In this document: positions 45,162 to 53,058 of the stretch, piece by piece | Layout of the letters: each line of letters begins with the position of its first letter | Position numbering within the stretch: position 1 is the stretch's first letter | Assembly: GCA_964444835.1 (NCBI GenBank) | Contig: CAYUIT010000006.1 | Location: 52,627-116,626 of the forward strand | Source of the DNA: CADEED01 sp964444835 | GTDB lineage: Bacteria > Pseudomonadota > Gammaproteobacteria > Steroidobacterales > Steroidobacteraceae | Length of the DNA stretch: 64,000 bases | Reading direction: 5' to 3' | Translations under genes and position numbers: made by a program | The notes under the pieces: generated by a model | Told to the model about the DNA's origin: nothing | What the model saw: the letters and a program-made list of their open reading frames with translations, nothing else | Database searches by the model: none

Positions 45162-45174
45162 GGAAGCACTGTTC

Positions 45175-46380
45175 ATGGGACTAATGGATCTGTTCTCGCG
45201 CAAGCCGACGATCGAATCGTTCGCTCGCGAACTCGTCGGACGCTTCGAGCGTATGGGTCACACGGGCTGGACCTTCGATGCTGCCTCGGGCGAGTTGAAG
45301 CAAGCCTCCGGCCAGCTGACGATGAACCTCACGAACATGTTTCTCGAGTACTCGCAAGCCGATCGGAAAGTTCGCCCGGAGTTGCTGGAGAAGTACTGTG
45401 CGATCGTCGACACGCGAATGCGCGAGATTCCCAAGCTTTGGACTCTTGCGCAGAAGAATATCTATCCGGTGCTGCGCTCGCGCTTCGACCTCGTCGCACT
45501 CGAGATCAGCGAGCGCAACTCTGGCAAGAATCTCCCGAGTCGTGTTTCGACTCCATGGTTTGGTGATGTCGAGCTACGCATTGCCTACGACTTCGGTCCA
45601 CACACAAGCCCTGTCGATCAGCAGACCGCCGAGACATGGGGCGTGCCGTTCGCCGAGCTTCGGGCACGCGCCCAGCAGAATCTGAACGCGCTGCCGCGCC
45701 CCCGCTGGGTGTCCGTTGCCGAGGGCGTTTATCAAGTAGAAACCGATGCGAGTTACGAGGAGTCGATGGTGCTGCGTGCCGATACCTGGCGCGATCTGCC
45801 AGTGCCGGGCGACAAGGTGATGATCCCGATGAATCGCGGCGTGTTGTTAGGTGCCAGTGCCGAACAGCCAGAGCATGTATTGAACCTATTGCGTGCCGCG
45901 CGCGAAGCCTTGCAGAGTAAGCCTTGGCCGCTTGAGCCTGCTCTGGTGACGCGTCGCGGCGACGAACTCGTCGCGTTCGTGCCGCAAGGGCCTGCGCAGG
46001 TGGCGTTTGAAGCTTTGCAAAAGCTCGCGATGGGTGGCGTTTACAAGGATCAACAAGACGCGCTGCAAGCCCATCTGGGCGAAGAGCATTTCGTCGCAAC
46101 CTACAGCTTGTTCTCGCGCAACGACTCGCCGGATGCCCTCACGAGTTACTGCACCTGGACACAAGATGTGCCCTCGTGGCTGCCGCGCACGGATATCGTG
46201 GCGTTCAACAAGGCATTACCCAACAACGAGTGGGACCGTGCGCTCGTGTCTTGGGAGGATGCTATCAGGATTTGCGGGCACTACATGAAGCCGCAGTCAG
46301 AGGATCCGCCGCGGTGGTTCGTGAACGAGTTTCCGAACGACGCGGAGTGGCAGCAACTCCAGGCGATCAAGCCGGCGTGA
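45175..46380 (+). CDS. DUF1444-like protein of unknown function
   Basis: Soluble protein of 401 residues. The N-terminal 110 residues are helical; the middle has NLPSRVSTPWFGDVELRIAYDFGPH; the end has YSLFSRNDSPDALTSYCTWTQDV and WLPRTDIVAFNK. The layout resembles DUF1444 (YtpQ) proteins, a tentative match. It follows the SUFU-domain gene and may be co-transcribed with it. Convergent with the antiporter gene. Confidence 0.6.
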   Translation: MGLMDLFSRKPTIESFARELVGRFERMGHTGWTFDAASGELKQASGQLTMNLTNMFLEYSQADRKVRPELLEKYCAIVDTRMREIPKLWTLAQKNIYPVLRSRFDLVALEISERNSGKNLPSRVSTPWFGDVELRIAYDFGPHTSPVDQQTAETWGVPFAELRARAQQNLNALPRPRWVSVAEGVYQVETDASYEESMVLRADTWRDLPVPGDKVMIPMNRGVLLGASAEQPEHVLNLLRAAREALQSKPWPLEPALVTRRGDELVAFVPQGPAQVAFEALQKLAMGGVYKDQQDALQAHLGEEHFVATYSLFSRNDSPDALTSYCTWTQDVPSWLPRTDIVAFNKALPNNEWDRALVSWEDAIRICGHYMKPQSEDPPRWFVNEFPNDAEWQQLQAIKPA

Positions 46381-46389
46381 ACGGCTCGC

Positions 46390-47493
46390 TTACGGCACGA
46401 TCGTCGTAAAGATATAAACTGCAAAGATGATCAGGTGAACGGCACCTTGCAGGATTGTCGTGCGGCCCGTGCTGAACGATTGCGTACACACTAGCAGCGA
46501 GAGTGCTAACAGCACTAACTCGCGATTGTCGAGGCCGAGGTCGAGAGTCCAGCCCATCGTCAGCGACAGCACGGCCAGCGTCGGGATCGTGAGGCCAATG
46601 GAGGCGAGGGCAGAGCCGAGCGCGAGATTCATGCTGGTCTGCAAGCGATTGAGGCGCGCCGCGCGAAACGCCGCAATGCTCTCGGGCAACAGCACGATCG
46701 CGGCGATGAATACGCCCGCTGCTGCCTGCGGCGCGCCAATGGCTAGCGCCGCTGCCGTCAACCCCGGCGCAAGCGACTTCGCCAGCATCACGACCGCCCC
46801 GAGTGCAGCGAGCAAGGCCAATACCGTCCAAACAAGCGGCGCACGCTTGACCGACGCGTGAGCGGGTGCGGCGCCCGCGTCCGACTCTCGCAAGATCTGA
46901 TCGTGAATCTCGTCGAGAAAATAGTCGCGATGCTTGATCGTTTGCACGAAGACAAATGCGCCGTACAACACGAGCGACACGAACCCGACGAAGGCAAGCT
47001 GCGACGGCGAGTAGGCGCCGCCCGGTGCCGAGATGGTGTAATTCGGCAGCACAAGTGTGAGCACCGACAAAGCCGTCAACGCGGCAAGCGCCGCACTCAC
47101 GCCGCGTCGCGTGAACGTCTGTTCACCGTGGGCGAGTGCGCCAAACAAGATACACACACCGACCATGCCCGTGATGATGATCATGATCGCAGCGAACACC
47201 GTGTCACGGACCAAAGTCGGCAATGGATCGCCGCTACTCAACATCAATGACACGATCAGCGCGACTTCGATGACCGTCACTGCCACGGCAAGCACGAGCG
47301 TGCCGAACGGTTCGCCAATGCGCTCCGCGATCACCTCTGCGTGGTAGACCGCAGCCAACACGGTGGCAATCAGCGTTGCGACGACGAGCGCGAGCACGAC
47401 TGTGTGATCGATCCACGCCAGTGCAATCGCAACCACCAGCCAGCTAGCGATGGGCACGATCCAAGGCGTGTACCGAAAAACAATCGAACTCAT
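46390..47493 (-). CDS. chaA: Calcium/proton antiporter (CaCA family, ChaA-like)
   Basis: Protein of 367 residues with about eleven hydrophobic segments. The two alpha-repeat motifs are clear: AVAVTVIEVALIVSLML in the first half and AAIVLLPESIAAFRAARLNRLQTSMNLALGSALASIGLTIP in the second, with an acidic loop between (DEIHDQILRESDAGAAP). It exports Ca2+ or Na+/K+ in exchange for protons. I chose the ATG at 47493; a GTG at 47514 adds seven residues. Confidence 0.9.
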   Translation of the reverse strand: MSSIVFRYTPWIVPIASWLVVAIALAWIDHTVVLALVVATLIATVLAAVYHAEVIAERIGEPFGTLVLAVAVTVIEVALIVSLMLSSGDPLPTLVRDTVFAAIMIIITGMVGVCILFGALAHGEQTFTRRGVSAALAALTALSVLTLVLPNYTISAPGGAYSPSQLAFVGFVSLVLYGAFVFVQTIKHRDYFLDEIHDQILRESDAGAAPAHASVKRAPLVWTVLALLAALGAVVMLAKSLAPGLTAAALAIGAPQAAAGVFIAAIVLLPESIAAFRAARLNRLQTSMNLALGSALASIGLTIPTLAVLSLTMGWTLDLGLDNRELVLLALSLLVCTQSFSTGRTTILQGAVHLIIFAVYIFTTIVP

Positions 47494-47595
47494 GGAGCTA
47501 GTTTCCCGATCCACTTCGGCCAGATCAAATCGATTTTGTGGAGGGCAACCGGCTACCTAGCGCGTGATGACACGTGCTGCCGACGAGTCGTCTGT

Positions 47596-47649
47596 ATGTA
47601 AAAGATGTTTGACATGCTGAGTTGCGCCAATGTAAAGTATCTTTTACAT
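47596..47649 (+). promoter_or_regulatory. Promoter with ATGTAAA/TTTACAT operators
   Basis: ATGTAAAAGAT (47596-47606) and ATCTTTTACAT (47639-47649) are exact reverse complements flanking a promoter: -35 TTGACA (47609-47614) and -10 TAAAGT (47633-47638) with 18 bp between. A second palindrome, ATGTAAA (47630-47636) and TTTACAT (47643-47649), overlaps the -10. This is the typical setting for self-repression by the small XRE regulator encoded 0.5 kb downstream. Confidence 0.72.
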
Positions 47650-47673
47650 TGAATCGGGCTGGAGTCGTTCCCT

Positions 47674-48123
47674 ATGTCAGATCATGAGCGCTATGCATGG
47701 TTATCCCTGGTCGGAAGTGGCCTCATCTGGAAGTATTTCGAGATGCGCATGTTCGACGGTTGGAATCTCGCCGACGTTTCGGCGCGTCACATGCTATGGA
47801 CGTATGTCTCGGTCGTCGTCGCGATGATCGCGTGGCATGGAATTGCAGCCGCGATCCTGGCTGCGAAGAAGCGCGGTGAGCCGCTCAAGGACGAGCGCGA
47901 TCTCGTCATCGAAGCTCGCAGTGAACGCGTCGAAGGCTACATCGTGTTGGCGACCATCAACGTGCTCGTGATTCACGCGTTGGCGCAGGCCGCGTATCCA
48001 GGCCACGAGTTGCCACGCGTCGACCTGACATCCGTGCCAGCGCTAGTGTTTGCGTTGATCTCGGCGCTCTTCCTCGGGCATATCGGCAAGCAGATCACCA
48101 CGATTTGGTCGTACCGCGAATGA
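47674..48123 (+). CDS. DUF2178-like four-helix membrane protein
   Basis: Protein of 149 residues with about four membrane spans. The central KDERDLVIEARSERVEGYIVLA resembles the DERD motif of DUF2178 proteins. Such genes are usually paired with a small XRE regulator, as here, where the next start overlaps its stop as ATGA. Function of the pair is unknown; the membrane protein may be an integrity sensor or effector. Confidence 0.75.
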   Translation: MSDHERYAWLSLVGSGLIWKYFEMRMFDGWNLADVSARHMLWTYVSVVVAMIAWHGIAAAILAAKKRGEPLKDERDLVIEARSERVEGYIVLATINVLVIHALAQAAYPGHELPRVDLTSVPALVFALISALFLGHIGKQITTIWSYRE

Positions 48124-48335
48124 CGCCGCCCGCGGGTCGCGTCGTGAATCGCGTGCGGGAGTTGCGTGAGGCGGCAGGCCTCACGCAATTGGAGCTCGCC
48201 GATAAGGTCGAAGCGACGCGTCAGACGATCATCGCCGTCGAAGCGGAGAAGTATGCGCCGTCGCTCGAGCTCGCGTTCCGCATCGCGCGCGTGTTTCGCA
48301 AGCCGTTCGAGGACGTCTTCCAGTACAAACTCTAG
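48120..48335 (+). CDS. XRE-family helix-turn-helix regulator (YozG-like)
   Basis: Protein of 71 residues, almost entirely a Cro/C1-type domain: NRVRELREAAGLTQLELADK, then ATRQTIIAVEAEKYAPS and FRIARVFRKPFEDVFQY. ATG at 48120 overlaps the membrane protein stop. Such proteins act as dimers on short palindromes. The TGTAAA-type repeats ahead of 47674 are the likely target, giving autoregulation. Confidence 0.9.
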   Translation: MTPPAGRVVNRVRELREAAGLTQLELADKVEATRQTIIAVEAEKYAPSLELAFRIARVFRKPFEDVFQYKL

Positions 48336-48346
48336 TGGCGTTTCGA

Positions 48347-48391
48347 TCTAGACAAATAGGTCTAGACAACATGGTCTAGAAAGCGTATCGT
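48347..48391 (+). promoter_or_regulatory. BlaI-type operator: three TCTAGA repeats over a promoter
   Basis: TCTAGA occurs at 48347-48352, 48361-48366 and 48375-48380, each 14 bp apart; the last two lie in a GTCTAGA context. The promoter -35 TAGACA (48363-48368) and -10 TATCGT (48386-48391), 17 bp apart, overlap repeats two and three, so a bound repressor would block RNA polymerase. TCTAGA is rare in GC-rich DNA, which makes three spaced copies unlikely by chance. Confidence 0.75.
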
Positions 48392-48433
48392 ATCTCGCAG
48401 TCGCCACGAAAGGCACTTGCGAGTACGAGCGTG

Positions 48434-48826
48434 ATGTCAAAAGCGAAGTCGAAAACGAGCGTAAAGCCCACGCCTGCCGAACTCGGCGTGCTGCGTACGC
48501 TGTGGGCCACCGGCCCGGCCACCGTCAAGCAAGTACACGAGGCGCAGCAGCGCGAGCGTCCCGAGCTCACCTATGCCACGGTGCTGCGCTTGATGCAGGT
48601 GATGCACGGTAAAGGCCTGCTCACGCGCGACGAAAGCGAGCGCTCCCATGTGTATGCCGCGGCCCATGCGCAGCACTCGCTGCAAACGAATCTACTGCGC
48701 GATCTAATTCAGCGGGCGTTCGCGGGCTCCGGCAAAGATCTCGTCATGGCTGCGCTACGTGGCCACGTGAGTGACAGCGAGCGCGCGGAGATCCAACGCT
48801 TCTTGAAGGAGTCGGGCCGTGAGTGA
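48434..48826 (+). CDS. BlaI/MecI-family repressor
   Basis: Protein of 130 residues with the winged-helix pattern of BlaI: PTPAELGVLRTLWATGPATVKQVHEAQQ, LTYATVLRLMQVMHGKGLLTRDESERSHVYAA, and a C-terminal dimerisation helix. In the family it is cleaved when the partner M56 sensor is triggered. The GTG start of the M56 gene overlaps its end by 8 bases. ATG at 48434 preferred over the GTG one codon upstream. Confidence 0.92.
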   Translation: MSKAKSKTSVKPTPAELGVLRTLWATGPATVKQVHEAQQRERPELTYATVLRLMQVMHGKGLLTRDESERSHVYAAAHAQHSLQTNLLRDLIQRAFAGSGKDLVMAALRGHVSDSERAEIQRFLKESGRE

Positions 48827-50654
48827 TGCGTTTCCTAACTGGATTGTCGCGCTCGGCACGGTACTGCTCGACTCACTGTGGCAGATCGCCCTCGTCGGTA
48901 TCGTTACGGCAGCGCTACTCGCTCTCCTACGCAATGCGCGCTCGAGCGTTCGCTATGGTGTCGCGTGTGTCGCGCTCATCGTCACGCTTGCGCTGCCGCT
49001 CATGCAAATCACGCGGTACTTGTTGATTGCGGCTCCCGGAACGGCGAGCCAGGCAATCGATCCCGTCGGCGTGTCGCCAACGTACTTCTTCACTTCGATG
49101 GTGGACCTCTCCGATCACGCGACAACCTGGCTGCATTGGGTCGTTGCCGTTTGGGCCGTGGGTGTTGCTGTCATGGCACTGCGGATGGGGCTGGGGCTCG
49201 CTTGGGTACAGCGCTTACGGCGCAATGCGCAACCGCTGCTCGACGCCGAGCGTCTCGCTGGCTTCGCGCGCCTCGCGCGTCAAGTCGGCGTTGCGTCGCG
49301 GATCGACTGGTTAGTCGCCGATCTCCCGGGCGGTCCGCTCGCAGCCGGCGTTTGGCGCCCTTTCATCTTGGTGCCGACCGCCTTGCTGACACGAATGCCG
49401 CCCGCGGCGTTGGAGGCTTTGATCGCGCACGAGCTTGCGCATCTCAAACGCCACGATTATCTCGTCAACCTCCTGCAGTCTGTCATCGAGACCGTGCTGT
49501 TCTACCACCCCGTCGTGTGGTGGTTGTCGCGACGCATTCGCATCGAACGCGAGCAAGCGGCCGACGAACTCGCCACACGCACGAGCGTTTCGCGAGAGCA
49601 ACTGGCACACGCGCTCGTCGAACTCGATGGCTGTCACCAGCAATCGCTCCAGTGGATTCAAGCCGCCGAAGGAGGCGCTCTCATGTCCCGCATACGCAAT
49701 CTTGTTAGCCCGGGCGCAAAGCCCTCCCGCCCGATGAGTGGCCTTGCTGCGCTCAGCGCCATCGCGATTCTGGCCGCCGTGCTCGCACAGGCGCAAACCC
49801 CAGAGTCCTCTTCCGCTCCGACACCCGTGTTGCCGCCAGAGCCGCCGGCGGCGCCTGATAGCCCTGACGCTGCGGATGTGCCCGACAGCCCTGACCAATC
49901 TGCCGTTCGCCACGTGTATCGTGATTTCACGTATGCGCTGGTCGATGGCGGGAAGCGTGATGGCTTTGCCATGTCAGGCAGCCTTGATGATCTCGATGCG
50001 ATCCGTGCGGCGCAGCGCAGTCTCACCGGGAAGTTTGTCTGGTTTCGAAAGGACAACGCCACCTACGTCATTGACGATCCGAAAGTGGTGACACAGGTCG
50101 AGCGCGAGTTCCAGCAGTCGCGGGCGCAAGATGCGGAAATGGCGCGGCTCAACGCACAAATGGAATCGCATAGCAAAAACATCGATGCGCTGGCGGCGCG
50201 TCTTGACAGCCTCGCTGGTGCAGCCGTTCATGAGGACACTGAAGCGGACGCCGCAGCGATTGAACAACTTGCTGATCGACAAGCCGAGCTTGCCCAGCGG
50301 GCAGCAGATATGGCGCAGCGCATCGCCAGTGTCAGCGAGAGTGAGCAAGCGCGAATGGCTGCAGAGATCGATGCGCTCGAGGTCGAACGCGCGAAGATCG
50401 ATGCCCAATTGCGCGAGCGCGAGGCCGCTCTTGAGGCGAAGGTGGCTATACCCGCGAGCACACAGCGCGAGATTGCCACGCTGGAGCGCCAAATCGAAAC
50501 CGCCAGTGAGCCGTTGGAACCGCTGAGCCGGCAACTCGACAAACTCGCCACGAAGCAAGTCAAGGCGTTCGAGTCAGCTGATCGCAGCATTCGGAAGCTG
50601 TTAGTCGAAGCGCGCTCGCAGGGCCTGGCACGGCCCTGGCCCACGCGCCTCTAA
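48819..50654 (+). CDS. M56-family metallopeptidase, BlaR1-like with a non-standard C-terminus
   Basis: Membrane protein of 611 residues. Helices near residues 8-45, 48-66, 100-122 flank the metalloprotease site HELAH (204-208), with Glu near 250 (REQAADE) as third ligand. A last helix at about 308-325 leads to a Pro-rich linker. In BlaR1 the outer part is a penicillin-binding domain; here it is instead a small DFTYALVDGG/FVWFRKDNATYVIDD segment followed by about 180 residues of heptad-like coiled coil. It should sense something other than a beta-lactam and inactivate the BlaI partner. Confidence 0.88.
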   Translation: MSDAFPNWIVALGTVLLDSLWQIALVGIVTAALLALLRNARSSVRYGVACVALIVTLALPLMQITRYLLIAAPGTASQAIDPVGVSPTYFFTSMVDLSDHATTWLHWVVAVWAVGVAVMALRMGLGLAWVQRLRRNAQPLLDAERLAGFARLARQVGVASRIDWLVADLPGGPLAAGVWRPFILVPTALLTRMPPAALEALIAHELAHLKRHDYLVNLLQSVIETVLFYHPVVWWLSRRIRIEREQAADELATRTSVSREQLAHALVELDGCHQQSLQWIQAAEGGALMSRIRNLVSPGAKPSRPMSGLAALSAIAILAAVLAQAQTPESSSAPTPVLPPEPPAAPDSPDAADVPDSPDQSAVRHVYRDFTYALVDGGKRDGFAMSGSLDDLDAIRAAQRSLTGKFVWFRKDNATYVIDDPKVVTQVEREFQQSRAQDAEMARLNAQMESHSKNIDALAARLDSLAGAAVHEDTEADAAAIEQLADRQAELAQRAADMAQRIASVSESEQARMAAEIDALEVERAKIDAQLREREAALEAKVAIPASTQREIATLERQIETASEPLEPLSRQLDKLATKQVKAFESADRSIRKLLVEARSQGLARPWPTRL

Positions 50655-50674
50655 CGAGAATCGTTAGGCGCGTG
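50642..50674. terminator. Shared hairpin between convergent genes
   Basis: CACGCGCC (50642-50649) and TAACGA (50652-50657) pair with TCGTTA (50661-50666) and GGCGCGTG (50667-50674), with a two-base bulge and a GAA loop. It overlaps the stops of the M56 and cytochrome genes and is a likely two-way transcription end. No T-run. Confidence 0.55.
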
Positions 50675-51203
50675 CACCGCCGCTCAGCATGCGCAGCAGT
50701 GTTGAATCCCGCTTCACGTAGTGATGGAACAACGCTGCTGCCGCATGTAGCCCGATCAACCAGTAGCCGACAGTGCCGCCGAGTTCATGGATCTCTTCGA
50801 TTTGCTCCGCCAGTTCTTTATTCGGGGCTACCAAAGCAGGTAGCTCGAGGCCGAAGAACGGGATGGGTTTTCCCTCGGCACTCAGAATGAGCCACCCGCC
50901 GATCGGCATCAGAATCATGAACAGATACAGCACAACGTGTGCCGCCCCGGCTAAGGTCGATTGCCACGCTGCCGGCGCTGGTACGATCGGCGGCGTTTCG
51001 CCACGTACGCGTGCGACGAGGCGAATCCATACCAATGTGAATACGCTAAGACCGAGCATGAAGTGCCATGTCTTGATGAGCTCGCGCGGATCGCTGCCGC
51101 GCGGCCACAACTCGCGCAACTCGATACACGCGTACACCGCGGCGAGCAGCAACAACATGAACCAATGCAAGAAAATTGTGACTGAACCGTAGCGCGATTT
51201 CAT
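50664..51203 (-). CDS. Cytochrome b561-family membrane haem protein
   Basis: Protein of 179 residues with four membrane spans. The pattern RYGSVTIFLHWFMLLLLAAVY, WHFMLGLSVFTLVWIRLVARV, AHVVLYLFMILMPIGGWLI and IHELGGTVGYWLIGLHAAAALFHHYV supplies the His ligands of two b haems. Bacterial members (YodB/CybB) oxidise quinol or carry electrons for periplasmic reductases; here it is a single gene. Confidence 0.92.
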   Translation of the reverse strand: MKSRYGSVTIFLHWFMLLLLAAVYACIELRELWPRGSDPRELIKTWHFMLGLSVFTLVWIRLVARVRGETPPIVPAPAAWQSTLAGAAHVVLYLFMILMPIGGWLILSAEGKPIPFFGLELPALVAPNKELAEQIEEIHELGGTVGYWLIGLHAAAALFHHYVKRDSTLLRMLSGGARA

Positions 51204-51234
51204 GCGCGCAATCTACTGTCGGTTAGGCGAGTTG

Positions 51235-53058
51235 TCAGTAGGTAAAGCCCGTCATTCCGTCATCGAGCAAGCGCTCGTGCTGCATGCAAATGTAATGCGC
51301 TTGCAATAAGCGTGGCGACAAGTGCCCCGCACGTGTGCTGAGAGGCACAAACAAGCCGAAACCCGCGTCTTCAGCCTTCTTGGCATGCACTTCGAATTGC
51401 GGCTGCATCCGCCTGGCGGAATCGCCAGCCATGCCTTGCTCCGCGCAGCGCTGGAGGAATTCCCGCATCTCACGCAGCGCTTGCGGAACGACACGGACTT
51501 CACTGGCGGGTGGAGGTGACTCGGCGCCGGCCCATTGCGTTCGCAAACGTCCTAACCACTTCGAAACAAACCCTTGCTTCGGTGCGGCATCGAAAAACAA
51601 CGCGTCTACGGGAGACTGACTGGGCGCTGCCTCTGGACGAATCAAGCTGAGCGGCTCGCCCGTGAGCGTACCCGCATTCGCGCCGATACGCGCGACGACG
51701 AGTGTGTCGACGTTCGGTCCAGGTTCGAGCGCTTCAAGCCGCGTCATCGCGTGTTCGGACAGATTGCTGAAGGGAAGCTCGAGAGGGAGCTCATTTCCGG
51801 ATGCATCGAGTAGCGGCCAAACGAGTGTTTGCCGTGCGCCGTCGAACCGTGCAGCGCCAAACTCTGCGGGACGGAGTACGAACCAATCCTTCATGGGCTG
51901 CGGTTCCGACAGCAAGCTGCGCCGCTCGGCGCTGCGCGCTGCGGCAATCTCCTCCCATGACGCCACAGGTCGTAGCTGCGCCACCAGGTCGGCGAAGGAA
52001 ATCGTCTGCAAACTGGCCGCCGTCTTTTCACTCGCCGAGACGCGGCCGGCGCCATTCACTTGCGGTGCGGTGAGCTGAATCCGCTTGCCCGTCGCTTGAC
52101 TCGGCGAGCCGAGCCCGGACCACGGCCCTGGCTGGCTATACCGAGCGACAGGGTTGAACGCGCGCTGATTCTCAGGCCGCGCGTCGGTGCACGCGAGAAA
52201 CTCGCGCGTTGCCGGCACCCAAAAGATCATCGTCAAACCGACGTATCCTGAACCTGTTCGCCACGGCCGGGCGCCAAGCCCTAACAACTCNNNNNNNNNN
52301 NNNNNNNNNNNNNNNNNNNNNNNNNNNNNNNNNNNNNNNNNNNNNNNNNNNNNNNNNNNNNNNNNNNNNNNNNNNNNNNNNNNNNNNNNNCCCAAGTCGA
52401 GCGCCATCGCTTTCGGCGCTGGCGCTTCCGGCGCGGTGAGGGTTGCGCCATGTGCACGCTGGAACGCGAGCACGGCGGCGACGCGATACTTCTCGATCTT
52501 GGAACGGTCGGAGTCGCAAACGAGGCTTTCCAATCCACCGCCGGCGTAGCGGAATCCCAACGGCGGGTGCGGAAAAGTAATCGTGATGCTCCGCGTGCCA
52601 CCAATCTGTACTACGTGCTCGTCTGGGAGATCTTGTAAGAACTGCCAAGCCCACCGATAGCCGGCTTTGCCAGCATGCTTGCTGAGTTCGGCCGCGCTCA
52701 TGGCGAGCAACTCCTGGCGCAGCCGCTCCAGTACTTGCTCCGCGCCTTCCGCGGACGCATCACTCGCGGCCCCGGCACCGAGCCGCTGCAACCCGATCGC
52801 CGCTGCGAGGATGTGCTGGCACACGCCGCTCGCGGGGCACGTGCAGCGTGCATGCGCAGGGCCGCGCGCGTCGAAGGTAATCTCTTGATCGCCGAAGCCG
52901 ACGCGTAGCGCGTCGGCGCGCTCCTCGAGAACGGTCACGGGTTGCTTCTCGAGATCCTTCTGTGCACGACGCAACAGGCCTCGATTGGCAAGCGCGGCGT
53001 AGGCCTCGTCATCGAAGCCCTGCAAGATCGCCGTCAGTTTCTGCCGCAACGCCGTCAT
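51235..53058 (-). CDS. SWIM zinc-finger protein (YehQ-like), interrupted by a gap
   Basis: Protein of about 607 codons including 33 unknown ones at an assembly gap (52291-52390). The SWIM motif CxCx5CxH is at about residues 72-81 (RCTCPASGVCQHI). The remainder is long and helical, with a C-terminal VRVVPQALREMREFLQRCAE. It is the last gene of the DUF4132/MoxR/DUF5682/VWA operon and its ATG overlaps the VWA stop as ATGA. E. coli YehQ has the same domain and place. The flanks keep frame if the true gap length leaves remainder 1 on division by 3. Confidence 0.82.
   Translation of the reverse strand: MTALRQKLTAILQGFDDEAYAALANRGLLRRAQKDLEKQPVTVLEERADALRVGFGDQEITFDARGPAHARCTCPASGVCQHILAAAIGLQRLGAGAASDASAEGAEQVLERLRQELLAMSAAELSKHAGKAGYRWAWQFLQDLPDEHVVQIGGTRSITITFPHPPLGFRYAGGGLESLVCDSDRSKIEKYRVAAVLAFQRAHGATLTAPEAPAPKAMALDLXXXXXXXXXXXXXXXXXXXXXXXXXXXXXXXXXXELLGLGARPWRTGSGYVGLTMIFWVPATREFLACTDARPENQRAFNPVARYSQPGPWSGLGSPSQATGKRIQLTAPQVNGAGRVSASEKTAASLQTISFADLVAQLRPVASWEEIAAARSAERRSLLSEPQPMKDWFVLRPAEFGAARFDGARQTLVWPLLDASGNELPLELPFSNLSEHAMTRLEALEPGPNVDTLVVARIGANAGTLTGEPLSLIRPEAAPSQSPVDALFFDAAPKQGFVSKWLGRLRTQWAGAESPPPASEVRVVPQALREMREFLQRCAEQGMAGDSARRMQPQFEVHAKKAEDAGFGLFVPLSTRAGHLSPRLLQAHYICMQHERLLDDGMTGFTY
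52291..52390. other. Assembly gap (100 Ns)
   Basis: One hundred Ns inside the SWIM gene. A round number suggests a placeholder of unknown true length. Everything placed across it, including the SWIM protein length, is uncertain. Confidence 0.99.
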
